Shown here: positions 49,916 through 58,890 of the stretch, one piece after another
Position numbering within the stretch: the first letter of the stretch is position 1
How the letters are laid out: the number at the start of each line of letters is the position of its first letter
Assembly: GCF_002008165.1 (NCBI RefSeq)
Contig: NZ_MRDM01000009.1
Span: forward strand, 248,001 to 312,000
Direction of reading: 5' to 3'
Origin: Rhizobium laguerreae
GTDB taxonomy: Bacteria > Pseudomonadota > Alphaproteobacteria > Rhizobiales > Rhizobiaceae
Length of the DNA: 64,000 nucleotides
The notes under the pieces: generated by a model
The model's input: the letters and a program-made list of their open reading frames with translations, nothing else
What the model was told of the DNA's origin: nothing
The model's database searches: none
Program-made: the position numbers and the translations under genes

Positions 49916-51166
49916 ATGTCACAACGAGCAGGCAGCGCCGATCTTCCTCTTCACGGGGGACGCGTGCCGCATTGGCTCGGCGACCGAATGACGCGGCTCG
50001 GGACGCTGATCACCGAGGCGATCGTCCATCATTATGGCCGCGACGAATTCCTGCGCAGGCTCGCCCATCCATTCTGGTTCCAGTCCTTCGGCGCGGTCAT
50101 GGGCATGGATTGGCATTCCTCCGGTATCACCACCAGCGTTCTCGGCGCGTTGAAGCGCGGGCTGAAGCCGCGGGCCGGCGAACTCGGCCTGCATATCTGC
50201 GGCGGCCGCGGCGCGCATTCGCGCAAGACCCCGCAGGAGCTCGTCTCGATCGGCGAGCGTGTCGGTCTCGACGGCGAGGGGCTCGCGACCACGAGCCGTC
50301 TCATCGCCAAGGTCGACAGCGCCGCCCTTCAGGATGGGTTCGATCTTTATCTGCACGGGTTCATTGTCGCCGATGACGGCCATTGGGTGGTCGTGCAGCA
50401 AGGCATGAACGGCGACAGGCGGCAGGCCCGGCGCTATCACTGGCTGTCCGAAGGGCTGGAGAGCTTCGTGGATTCGCCGCATGCGGCCATCGAGGGACGG
50501 AACCAGGGCGAGATCGTCAACCTCGCCGACCGGCGCGCCGAACGCTCGCGGCGTGGTCAGCTTGATCTGCTCGCGACCCTCGGGCCCGACCGGATCATCC
50601 GCGAAGCCGCTGCCTTGCTGCGTGCCGAAGAGCCGGCGCCCGAACCTGCCGAACAGCCGATGCTGCCGCACCTGATCATGCCTGCCCATCATGATGTCCG
50701 CGAGAGCGACGTCAACATGCGGCGCCTGCATGGAAATCTGGCTGCCGCGGCCGACCGCGGGCCGGCGGATTTCGAAGAGCTGCTGCTCGTTCCAGGCGTC
50801 GGCGCCCGCACAGTGAAGGCGTTGGCCATGGTGGCGGAAGTCGTTCACGGCGCCCCCTGCCGCTTTTCCGACCCGGCGCGCTTCTCGATCGCCCATGGCG
50901 GCAAGGATCGCCATCCTTTTCCGGTCCCGCTCAAGGTCTATGACGAGACGATCGCCGTGATGAAATCAGCGGTGCAGAAGGGCAGGCTGGGACGCGAGGA
51001 GGAGTTGCAGGCGCTCAAGCGTCTGGACGATCAGTCCAGGCAGATGGAACGCTATGTGACAGGTCCCGACCTCAAGGAAATCATCGCCGGAGAATTCCGC
51101 CAGTCTGCCGATTTCGGCGGCCGGAGCGTCTCCGGTTGGGAGGAGCCGGAAACCCATGGGAATTAG
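49916..51166 (+). CDS. DUF763 protein
   Basis: 416 residues of the DUF763 family, whose function is not established. Visible: an N-terminal ADLPLHGGRVPHWLGDRMTRLG, the characteristic FWFQSFGAVMGMDWHSSGITTSVLGALKRGL and CGGRGAHSRKTPQEL, and a helix-hairpin-helix-like LLVPGVGARTVKALAMVAEVVHG near residue 296, hinting at nucleic-acid binding. The start lies 111 bp from the divergent PLD-like gene. It is not obviously part of the lipid cluster. Confidence 0.87.
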   Translation: MSQRAGSADLPLHGGRVPHWLGDRMTRLGTLITEAIVHHYGRDEFLRRLAHPFWFQSFGAVMGMDWHSSGITTSVLGALKRGLKPRAGELGLHICGGRGAHSRKTPQELVSIGERVGLDGEGLATTSRLIAKVDSAALQDGFDLYLHGFIVADDGHWVVVQQGMNGDRRQARRYHWLSEGLESFVDSPHAAIEGRNQGEIVNLADRRAERSRRGQLDLLATLGPDRIIREAAALLRAEEPAPEPAEQPMLPHLIMPAHHDVRESDVNMRRLHGNLAAAADRGPADFEELLLVPGVGARTVKALAMVAEVVHGAPCRFSDPARFSIAHGGKDRHPFPVPLKVYDETIAVMKSAVQKGRLGREEELQALKRLDDQSRQMERYVTGPDLKEIIAGEFRQSADFGGRSVSGWEEPETHGN

Positions 51167-51169
51167 CTT

Positions 51170-52084
51170 TCAATGGCCGTCGGGCGGGACGGCAGCTGGA
51201 ACCGTCTCTTTCAGATTCTTCCGGTGGAAGATGAAGAGCCCTGCAACGACGATGATTACGGCGCCGATGATGATCTGTGCATCGGGAATATCGTCGAAGA
51301 AGAGGTAGCCGAGGACGATCGCCCAGAGCAGCAGCGTATATTGCAGCGGCGCGAGCAGCGATGCCGGTGCGAGCTTCAGCGAGCGCGTGATGAGCAGATG
51401 TGCGCAGGTGGCGACGATGCCGAGCAGCAGCATGCCGGACCAATCGATGAGCGTTGCCGGCTGCCAATGACCGATGCTCAAGACGATGCCGGTGATGAGC
51501 GCGGCGATCGTCTGCCATGTTACCAGCGTCGTGTCGCTGGTCGAGCGCAGATAGCGGCTCATCACCAGCGACAGTGCAAAGGCGAAGCTGCCCGCAAGGC
51601 CAAAGAGCGATGGAAGCGACAGCATCGCCGTGGACGGACGCAGCGCGATGACGACGCCGGCAAAGCCGATCAGAACGGCAAGCCAGCGGCGCCAGCCGAT
51701 CTTCTCCCCGAGAAAGAAATGCGAAAGCGCCGCGATATAGATCGGTCCGGCCATATAGAAGGTCATGACGTCTGCGAGCGGCAGATAGGCGACGGCGGCA
51801 TAGAATAGGGCGACATCGCAGGTCGCCATGAAAACACGGATGAACTGCAGGCCTTTCTGCTCGACGCGAAACAAGGCCATCGGCCCTTGCCGGAGGATCA
51901 TTGGTCCGAGCACGATGAAAGCGCCGACCGAGCGGATCACCAGCACCTGGCCGACGGCAAAGCTGGCGACCAGCCATTTGCCCATTGCATCGTTCAGCGC
52001 AAAAAGCAGATCGCCAATCAGCATCAGCACGACGCCTGTTATGATCAGGTTTCCGGCATCGGCTACGCCAGTCTTGGTCGTCAT
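51170..52084 (-). CDS. EamA/DMT-family transporter
   Basis: 304 residues with about ten helices forming two EamA repeats (first about 10-145, second about 160-290); MLIGDLLFALNDAMGKWLVA and TFYMAGPIYIAALSHFFLGEKIGWRRW are typical. Family members export amino acids, nucleosides or other metabolites. ATG 52084 has GAGG at 9 nt; ATG 52093 is too close to it. A perfect 20-bp GC palindrome lies 20 bp upstream in the likely leader. The 3' end is 3 bp from the convergent DUF763 gene. Confidence 0.87.
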   Translation of the reverse strand: MTTKTGVADAGNLIITGVVLMLIGDLLFALNDAMGKWLVASFAVGQVLVIRSVGAFIVLGPMILRQGPMALFRVEQKGLQFIRVFMATCDVALFYAAVAYLPLADVMTFYMAGPIYIAALSHFFLGEKIGWRRWLAVLIGFAGVVIALRPSTAMLSLPSLFGLAGSFAFALSLVMSRYLRSTSDTTLVTWQTIAALITGIVLSIGHWQPATLIDWSGMLLLGIVATCAHLLITRSLKLAPASLLAPLQYTLLLWAIVLGYLFFDDIPDAQIIIGAVIIVVAGLFIFHRKNLKETVPAAVPPDGH

Positions 52085-52103
52085 CTTTGGCATCCTCGCA
52101 AAA

Positions 52104-52123
52104 CGGCCGCGCATGCGCGGCCG
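52104..52123. repeat. perfect 20-bp palindrome upstream of the EamA gene
   Basis: CGGCCGCGCATGCGCGGCCG, fully self-complementary, 20 bp before the EamA start codon. As RNA it could fold near the ribosome site, although the tight loop would cost the central pairs; as DNA it could be a dimer operator. Confidence 0.6.
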
Positions 52124-52346
52124 AGTGCGGCTTCTGCCTTAACACTGCCGATGTCAATGGTCAGTTTGAAGCGCCTGTACCCGAATTTGTCATAGGGGTA
52201 TGGCGAGCGACCGTCTTCGTTCACCTTGACCGACAGCTTACCTCTCTGATCGGGGCGCCGTGCCGTACAGTCGTGGAGCCAGCGATTAAATTGGCCGTCT
52301 TTAGGAAAAGGGCGCACCGCCGCCCGCCCTAAACATTAAGTCAGGC

Positions 52347-53063
52347 TCACCAAGGTAGCGTGCCCTTGTCATTGATGAAGGCACCCGTCTGGCCGTCGTT
52401 CGCGACTGCAAGCTGGACAATGATCTCAGCCGCCTGCTCGACCGTCCGATAGCCTGTATTGCCGTTAAAATCGGTCTTCGTGTATCCGGGATCCGCGCTG
52501 TTGACCCTGATGCCGAACGACGCGAGGGCCTTGGAAAACGATACGGTCACTGCGTTGAGGGCCGTCTTCGAGCTGTTGTAGCCCAGGCTGTTCACACCAT
52601 AGAATTCGCTCTCCGGGTCTGTCAGGGCGCCAAGCGAACCGAGCTCGCTGCTGACGTTGACGACATTGGCGGAACCCGCTGCTTTGAGCAGAGGCAGGAA
52701 AGCTTGCGTAATTCGAATCGGCCCGAACACGTTGATCTCGTAGACCTGACGGATGTCGTCTACGGTCTGATCCGCCGGGTCGATGAATGCTCCGGGTATG
52801 CCCGCATTGTTGACCAGTGCGTCGAGCTTGCCGTCTTCCTGTCTGACACGATCCGCGGCTGCCTTCACACTTGCGTCGTCCTCGACGGCAATTTCAAGGA
52901 AGCGCACATCGTGACCCTGAGCTCGCAAAGCTTCCGCCGCACTCTCACCGCGCCCCGCATCGCGGGCACCAAGCCAAACACGATAACCCATTCCCCCGAG
53001 CCGTCGAGCGGTTTCAAAGCCGATGCTCTTGTTGGCGCCGGTGATCAATGCATTCTTCAACAT
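52347..53063 (-). CDS. short-chain dehydrogenase/reductase
   Basis: 238 residues. The Rossmann motif TGANKSIGFE (residues 8-17), NNAG, and the catalytic set with NVSSELG and YNSSKTAL (Tyr-x3-Lys) are present. ATG 53063 has GGAGAAC at 6 nt, and the Rossmann strand follows it directly, so longer forms are unlikely. It is divergent from an AraC-type regulator, which probably controls it. The substrate is unknown. Confidence 0.88.
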   Translation of the reverse strand: MLKNALITGANKSIGFETARRLGGMGYRVWLGARDAGRGESAAEALRAQGHDVRFLEIAVEDDASVKAAADRVRQEDGKLDALVNNAGIPGAFIDPADQTVDDIRQVYEINVFGPIRITQAFLPLLKAAGSANVVNVSSELGSLGALTDPESEFYGVNSLGYNSSKTALNAVTVSFSKALASFGIRVNSADPGYTKTDFNGNTGYRTVEQAAEIIVQLAVANDGQTGAFINDKGTLPW

Positions 53064-53195
53064 GGTGGTTCTCCATTCTGGTTGCCCGTCCAATATGAGC
53101 AGGCGCCTTTCCGGCCGCGTGCCAAATTCTATTGAACTCTTGCCTAATCCTGCTGAAAGACTTGCGCGCGTTGGAGGAGGGTGCAATTTAACAGC

Positions 53196-54134
53196 ATGGA
53201 CAATGTGGGCGAAGAACTAAGGTCCCTGATCGAGAGGCACTCGCGTGGCGGTCGTACGACGACCGCCATTCCACGCGTCGGTTTGCTAAGAGCAGAACGC
53301 ACGACTGAGCCGACGGCAGGCATGACGGAGCTTGTCATATGCTTGGTGTTACAAGGCGCCAAGGCAATCACTTGCGGCGAGAACGTATTGCACTATGGAG
53401 CGGGCAGCTACTTCGTGGCCTCGGTCGAGGTTCCTGTCTTTGGCAGAATATCCGAAGCGAGCCTCCAGAAGCCATTTCTCGGCGTCGGGTTCAGCTTTGA
53501 CGCCCGTAACATCGCCGACCTTCTGATTGAGATGCCTGATGTTCACGATCCGGAATTCTTGTGTGGCCTCGGCGTGAGTCCGACCGATCCTCAGCTCGAG
53601 GAAGCGTTTCTACGGATGATGCGACTTCTCGATAGGCCAAACGAAATTTCCGTCATGGCACCAATGATTGAGCGGGAAATCCTGTTCCGCCTATTGCGGG
53701 GACCGCAGGGAGCGAAGCTGCGGCAGATCGCACAGATCGACGGCCGCCAGTCTCAGGTCAGGCGGGCGCTCGCCTGGATTCGCGAAAACTTCACGGAATC
53801 TTTCAAGGTCGAAGATCTGGCGCGGATGACGGGAATGAGTGCTTCGGTGTTCCACCGCCATTTCAAGGCGGCAACGACCATGACGCCCATCCAGTATCAG
53901 AAGCGGTTCCGTCTCCACGAGGCACGCCGCCTGTTGCTCGAGACTCCGGGCGACGCCGCCCGTGTCGCTTTCGCCGTCGGCTATGAAAGCGCGTCCCAAT
54001 TCAGCCGGGAATACGGGCGGCTGTTCGGACTTCCGCCCGCCCGCGACGCAAGCCGGCTTCGCGCGAAACCTGTTGCGCCGGTGACGTCGGACGCATCAGA
54101 CGATGCGGTGACAAGTTTCGGACGCGCAATCTAG
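53196..54134 (+). CDS. AraC-family transcriptional regulator
   Basis: 312 residues. The N-terminal effector domain is of the AraC_N type (MTELVICLVLQGAKAITCGENVLHYGAGSYFVAS). The two C-terminal HTHs are in VEDLARMTGMSASVFHRHFKAATTMTPIQYQKRFRLHEARRLL and AARVAFAVGYESASQFSREYGRLFG. GTG 53181 is a possible alternative start, directly after GGAGGAGG. It probably regulates the divergent SDR gene 133 bp away. Confidence 0.88.
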   Translation: MDNVGEELRSLIERHSRGGRTTTAIPRVGLLRAERTTEPTAGMTELVICLVLQGAKAITCGENVLHYGAGSYFVASVEVPVFGRISEASLQKPFLGVGFSFDARNIADLLIEMPDVHDPEFLCGLGVSPTDPQLEEAFLRMMRLLDRPNEISVMAPMIEREILFRLLRGPQGAKLRQIAQIDGRQSQVRRALAWIRENFTESFKVEDLARMTGMSASVFHRHFKAATTMTPIQYQKRFRLHEARRLLLETPGDAARVAFAVGYESASQFSREYGRLFGLPPARDASRLRAKPVAPVTSDASDDAVTSFGRAI

Positions 54135-54385
54135 CGAGCCTCGTGATAGCATTGTTTCAGGATTTGGCTGGCATGTCATCCATAAGCCCGCTCGCTGATC
54201 AAGGAGCACCGATGGCAGCAAGTGGGCATCCATGAAGCCATGCCCATGATGAAAATGTCATGACGTCGTGCGTGGCGACCACCATAATGCCATGAAGCAG
54301 GCCAAGCCGTTCCCGCGGGCGTGGGAGAGTACCGCTGACGCGCCTTTGAGCAGCAACGACAAAGACCGTCGGCGGCTTGGATCAG

Positions 54386-55309
54386 CTAGAGCGCCCAATC
54401 ATCCCAATTCTGGACTTCGGCAGCTTTGTCCTCGCGGCAAATGGTTTCCAGCGCCAGCGAGGCACGACTGGAGTGTCTTTGTTTATGCCGCAGGATCGCA
54501 AATTGGCGGGACGGCAGAGGGAAGCGCGCCTTTACCAGCAGACCTTGCGTCAAGAGCGGTGCTGCCACGGCTCCCGAAACGACTGTGGCGCAGAGGCCCT
54601 CTCTTGCTGCCGATATGACTGCCTCGTTCGACGGCAGTTGTAGCGCGACAGCCAGGTCTGCGGGGTCTATGCCGAGATTGGAAATAGCCGCCTCGAAAGC
54701 CGATCGGGTTCCGGACCCCTTTTCCCGCATGACCCATTTTGTGCCCGAAACCAGATCTGCCGGTGCAATTGGTTTGCCACGCGCCCAGGGATGGCGCGGA
54801 CCGACGACGACAAGGAGTTCGTCCTCGGCAAGCGGCTGAACGTGCAGCGCCGGCTCATCAACGCTCCCTTCGACGAAGCCGACTTCGGCCAATCCATCGA
54901 GAACCGCTTTTGCCGCCGTGGTGGTGTTGCCAATCATCAGCTTCAGGTCAATGCCCGGATAGCGGATCTTGAAACGCATCAGCATCGCCGGTAGCCAATA
55001 GCTTGCGATCGTCTGGCTTGCAAAAACGACCAGTTCACCCTTTTGCAAGCCGCCGAGATCGGACAGGACGAGCGCTGCGGCCTTTGCGCGCGCCAGCGTC
55101 GCTCTAGCCTCTCCCAGAAACACCCGTCCTTCATATGTCAGCTCTATGCGGCGTCCGACGCGATGGAAAAGCTCGACACCATAGGAGGTCTCGAGATTGC
55201 GGATAGCCGAACTGACGGCCGATGGCGTGAGCCCGATCGCAAAGGCGGCTTTGGTCAGATGCTCGCGTTCGGCAACCGCTACGAAAATGGAAAGCTGTTC
55301 AAACGTCAT
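54386..55309 (-). CDS. LysR-family regulator next to yeiH-type gene
   Basis: 307 residues. The HTH is in the first 60 residues (MTFEQLSIFVAVAEREHLTKAAFAIGLTPSAVSSAIRNLE), followed by a periplasmic-binding-like effector domain (KGELVVFASQTIASYWLPAML...). It is divergent from a YeiH-family gene, the same pairing as E. coli yeiE-yeiH, so it most likely controls that gene. The 250 bp on its far side, up to the araC-type gene, hold no recognisable feature. Confidence 0.9.
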   Translation of the reverse strand: MTFEQLSIFVAVAEREHLTKAAFAIGLTPSAVSSAIRNLETSYGVELFHRVGRRIELTYEGRVFLGEARATLARAKAAALVLSDLGGLQKGELVVFASQTIASYWLPAMLMRFKIRYPGIDLKLMIGNTTTAAKAVLDGLAEVGFVEGSVDEPALHVQPLAEDELLVVVGPRHPWARGKPIAPADLVSGTKWVMREKGSGTRSAFEAAISNLGIDPADLAVALQLPSNEAVISAAREGLCATVVSGAVAAPLLTQGLLVKARFPLPSRQFAILRHKQRHSSRASLALETICREDKAAEVQNWDDWAL

Positions 55310-55410
55310 TGACTCGATCGTTCGATTTTACCGAATGAAATGTACTAAACTATTCAATGGAAGTCGACAATTGAGTGTGGGAGATTGCAGTCTTCCGCAA
55401 GGTCTAGCCG

Positions 55411-56436
55411 ATGATCGTTTCCGCCTCACGTTCCCTGTCGCTTCCTGCCGTCCTGCCGGGACTCGTCCTGTGTGCAGCAGTCACGCTCTCGGCGTCTCTC
55501 GTTGAACAACTGCAGATGATGATTTTCGGCTCGCATTGGATCGAGAGCCTCGTGCTAGCCATTCTGATCGGCATTGCCGTGCGCTCATCGATCTGCCTGT
55601 CGCCGACCTTCATTCCCGGCATCCAATTTGCCGCCAAGACGCTCCTGGAGATTGCGGTCGTGTTGCTCGGCGCCTCGCTCAGCACGGCTGCCATCAGGCA
55701 GGCTGGACTGCCGCTTGTCGGCGGAATTGCCGTTCTGGTTGCTCTGTCTTTGGTCGGCAGCTTTGTTATCGGGCGGCTCTTCGGGCTGTCGGCCAGCCTG
55801 GCGACGTTGGTTGCTTGCGGCAACTCGATCTGCGGCAATTCCGCGATTGCCGCCGCAGCGCCGGTGATCGGCGCCAAACCGGACGATATCGCGGCCTCGA
55901 TAGCCTTTACCGCAGTGCTTGGTATCGGCGCTGTGCTGACGCTGCCGCTTCTTCACCTGCTCTTTGGTCTCAGCGCAATGCAATACGGCGTTTTCGCAGG
56001 ACTGACAGCCTATGCCGTCCCGCAGGTCTTGGCGGCCACGGCCTCTGCCGGAGTGGTCAGCACCCAGGTGGGCACGCTCGTCAAACTGATCCGCGTGATG
56101 ATGCTCGGACCCGTCATCCTAGTGCTCGGCGCAGTTCATGGCCGCCGCCCTGGCGGTTCGCCAGTCAATCTCCGCCATCTTCTCCCATGGTTCATCCTCG
56201 GTTTTGCAGCCATGGCGACGCTTCGTTCCCTCGACGCGATCCCGGCACCGCTGTTGCCCGGAATGGCGGCTGTCTCCGCCGCCTTCACCGTCACCGCCAT
56301 GGCCGCGTTGGGCCTCTCCGTTGATGTCAGATCCGTCGCCCATACCGGCGGCCGTGTGCTTTCAGCCGCAGCGCTGTCGCTGTTGGCGCTCGGGGCTCTC
56401 GGGCTTTGCCTGATCGGGCTGCTGAATATCGTCTGA
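55411..56436 (+). CDS. YeiH-family (UPF0324) putative sulfate exporter
   Basis: 341 residues with about ten helices. Family segments are TLLEIAVVLLGASLS, ATLVACGNSICGNSAIAAAAPVIGAKPDD and TVTAMAALGLSVDVR. The family is annotated as putative sulfate/sulfite-type exporter, with limited direct evidence. AAGG precedes the ATG. The divergent LysR gene 101 bp away is its probable regulator. Confidence 0.9.
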   Translation: MIVSASRSLSLPAVLPGLVLCAAVTLSASLVEQLQMMIFGSHWIESLVLAILIGIAVRSSICLSPTFIPGIQFAAKTLLEIAVVLLGASLSTAAIRQAGLPLVGGIAVLVALSLVGSFVIGRLFGLSASLATLVACGNSICGNSAIAAAAPVIGAKPDDIAASIAFTAVLGIGAVLTLPLLHLLFGLSAMQYGVFAGLTAYAVPQVLAATASAGVVSTQVGTLVKLIRVMMLGPVILVLGAVHGRRPGGSPVNLRHLLPWFILGFAAMATLRSLDAIPAPLLPGMAAVSAAFTVTAMAALGLSVDVRSVAHTGGRVLSAAALSLLALGALGLCLIGLLNIV

Positions 56437-56500
56437 TCGAGGCGATATGCCCAAAATACTTGCAAAGATTCCGGTTGCCTTCCAAACGATCAGCGACTAG

Positions 56501-56514
56501 CCTGTATATACAGG
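56501..56514. promoter_or_regulatory. HutC-type operator upstream of the CoA-transferase operon
   Basis: CCTGTATATACAGG, a perfect 14-bp palindrome, containing TGTATATACA (56503-56512), which fits the TGTA-N2-TACA recognition pattern known for HutC regulators. It ends 22 bp before the start of the first gene, and a HutC-type gene lies within the same operon, so autoregulation is likely. Confidence 0.72.
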
Positions 56515-56536
56515 TAAGGCGGAAGCATAGATCGTC

Positions 56537-58087
56537 ATGCGGGTCATCTCTTCACAACAAGCTGCGGATCTTCTCGAAGACGGGATGACTGTCGCTGCTT
56601 CCGGTTTTGGAGGATGCTGCCATCCCGAGGCCATCACGGCCGCCGTCGAGGAGCGTTTCCTCGCCTCTGGAAAACCCCGCAACCTGACGCTTCTGTTTGC
56701 TGCCAGCACGGGCGATCGTCAGACGCGCGGCATGGGGCACTTCGGTTATGAAGGTCTGGTCGCCTGCGTGATTGCCGGGGGATGGCGCGGAACGCCGCGC
56801 CTTGGAAAACTTGCGATCGAGGAAAAGATCGAAGCGCATTGCTGGCCGCAGGGCGTCATCGCGCAACTCTATCGAGCGATTGCCGCCGGTCAGCCTGGAG
56901 TGGTCACCCATATCGGGCTCGGCTCTTTCATGGATCCGCTTCATGGCGGCGGTCGCATGAATGCGACGACGCCGCGCCCGCTTGTCGAGCGTGTGTCGTT
57001 GCGCGGCAAGGAATGGCTGCTTTATCCGTCGATGCCGCTCGACTGTGTGCTCTTGCGCGGAACGACGGCCGACGAAGATGGGAACATCACCCTCGAGGAC
57101 GAGGCCTTCCCCCTCGACGTGCTCGCCATGGCGCAGGCGGGGCGAAACTCCGGTGGCATTGTCGTCGTGCAGGTCAAACGGATTGCCGAACGCGGCTCGC
57201 TGCAGCCGAACGATGTTCGTATCCCGGCGGCGCTCGTCGATTATGTCGTCGTCTGCGATGATCCGGCCCAGCACGGCATCAGTTTCGCCGAGACCGACAA
57301 TATCGCCTATACCGGACGCGTCCGGGTGGCGGCGAGCCGCTTGCTGCCGGCGCCGCTGTCGGTCGATAAGATTATTCAGCGACGCGCCTTCCTGGAACTG
57401 GCGCCGCTGAATCGCCCGACGATCAACCTCGGCATCGGCATTGCCGCCGGGATCGGCCGTATCGCCAGCGAAGAGGGATTCGACGATTATACGGTGACGA
57501 TCGAATCCGGCGTCATCGGCGGCGTGCCGGCCGAAGAGCTGTCCTTCGGCGCTGCCGTCAATCCGACCGCCATCGTCCCACAGGCATCGCAGTTTGACTT
57601 TTACGACGGCGGCGGCCTGGATATCGCCTTCCTCGGCATGGCAGAGGTGGATCGGCATGGGGCGGTCAATGTCAGCCGCTTCAATAATTCCATCGTCGGG
57701 GTCGGCGGGTTCACCAATATCTCGCAGACGGCCAAGCACGTCGTCTATCTCGGCGCATTTTCGGCTGGCGGTGCTGAAATTGCGGTTGCCGACGGCAGGC
57801 TCGACATCATCCAGGATGGCCGCCTTTGCAAGATCGTCGAGGATGTCGACCAGATCAGTTCGAACCCGGCCTTTGCGCCGGAGGGACAATCACAGCTCGT
57901 CGTCACCGAGCGGGCGGTTTTTCGGGTGATCGGCGGATGCTTGACGCTGACGGAGTTTGCCCCCGGCATCGATCTTGCCGCTCATGTTCTCGACCGCCTG
58001 CCGAAGGGCATCGCGGTGTCGGACCAACTGAAGCAGATGGATGCGCGCCTGTTTTCGACCCATGTCATGAAGGACTTTGCCCGATGA
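56537..58087 (+). CDS. class I CoA-transferase (propionate/acetoacetate-type, fused subunits)
   Basis: 516 residues, alpha and beta halves in one chain. The N-terminal half has MTVAASGFGGCCHPEAIT and the C-terminal half the catalytic glutamate in TIESGVIGG (E323). It moves CoA between carboxylic acids, so it can activate a free acid. First gene of an operon joined by 4-bp overlaps (ATGA with the SDR), with a HutC-type operator 22 bp upstream. In this context it probably activates the acid formed by the lyase encoded further down. Confidence 0.87.
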   Translation: MRVISSQQAADLLEDGMTVAASGFGGCCHPEAITAAVEERFLASGKPRNLTLLFAASTGDRQTRGMGHFGYEGLVACVIAGGWRGTPRLGKLAIEEKIEAHCWPQGVIAQLYRAIAAGQPGVVTHIGLGSFMDPLHGGGRMNATTPRPLVERVSLRGKEWLLYPSMPLDCVLLRGTTADEDGNITLEDEAFPLDVLAMAQAGRNSGGIVVVQVKRIAERGSLQPNDVRIPAALVDYVVVCDDPAQHGISFAETDNIAYTGRVRVAASRLLPAPLSVDKIIQRRAFLELAPLNRPTINLGIGIAAGIGRIASEEGFDDYTVTIESGVIGGVPAEELSFGAAVNPTAIVPQASQFDFYDGGGLDIAFLGMAEVDRHGAVNVSRFNNSIVGVGGFTNISQTAKHVVYLGAFSAGGAEIAVADGRLDIIQDGRLCKIVEDVDQISSNPAFAPEGQSQLVVTERAVFRVIGGCLTLTEFAPGIDLAAHVLDRLPKGIAVSDQLKQMDARLFSTHVMKDFAR

Positions 58088-58890
58088 AAATCGATGGAGC
58101 CACCATCATCGTCACGGGCTCGGCAACGGGTGTCGGGGCTGCATGCGTGAAGCAATTCGCCGAGGGCGGCGCCCGGGTGGTCATCAACTACAGCCGCAGC
58201 AAGAAAGAGGCCGATGAGACCGGCGATATCTGCCGCAGCCTGGGCGCGGAGGTCGAGATCGTCCAGGCCGACGTTGCCGATGACGCGGCTTGCCGCCGGA
58301 TGGTGGCGATTACCGTCAATCGATGGGGGCGGCTCGACGCCCTGGTGAACAATGCCGCAATGACGGTCAAATCCGATCCTTTCGATCTGGAGACATTGTC
58401 GGCCGAAGATTTTCAGAGCGTTTTCGGCGTCAACGTCATCGGCGCTTATCAGATGTGCCGGGCGGCGGTGCCTGCGATGCGGGACAACGGCGGCGGCGCG
58501 ATCGTCAATGTCTCATCCAACGTTGCCTTTACCGGCGGCGGCAGCTCGCTTGCCTATACGGCTTCCAAGGGCGCGCTCAATGCGCTGACTTTGGCCTTGG
58601 CGCGCACCTGCGGTCCCGATATCCGCGTGAACGCGGTTTGTCCCGGCATCATCGATACGCGCTGGATGCGCGACACGCTCGGGCCGGATGCCTATGGAGC
58701 CATTGCCAAGCGATTTTCGGAAACCGCGCCGCTCGGCCGGGTCGCAACACCGGAAGACGTTGCCGGCGCCATCGTCTGGCTTGTTCAGGGTGCCGACTTC
58801 GTCACCGGCGAATTGCTTTCCGTTGACGGCGGCATCCGCCTGTCTGGTGGCGCTCGCAAACCCGCGACTTCAGGGGGAGCCGCATCGTGA
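58084..58890 (+). CDS. short-chain dehydrogenase (3-oxoacyl reductase-like)
   Basis: 268 residues, classical SDR: TGSATGVGAA (residues 12-21), NNAA, catalytic NVSSNVAFTGG, YTASKGAL (Tyr-x3-Lys) and a FabG-like end (EDVAGAIVWLVQGADFVTGELLSVDGG). It starts with a 4-bp overlap (ATGA) and ends with GTGA overlapping the MaoC gene. The neighbouring CoA-transferase and hydratase suggest a 3-hydroxyacyl-CoA/3-oxoacyl-CoA step. Confidence 0.9.
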   Translation: MKIDGATIIVTGSATGVGAACVKQFAEGGARVVINYSRSKKEADETGDICRSLGAEVEIVQADVADDAACRRMVAITVNRWGRLDALVNNAAMTVKSDPFDLETLSAEDFQSVFGVNVIGAYQMCRAAVPAMRDNGGGAIVNVSSNVAFTGGGSSLAYTASKGALNALTLALARTCGPDIRVNAVCPGIIDTRWMRDTLGPDAYGAIAKRFSETAPLGRVATPEDVAGAIVWLVQGADFVTGELLSVDGGIRLSGGARKPATSGGAAS

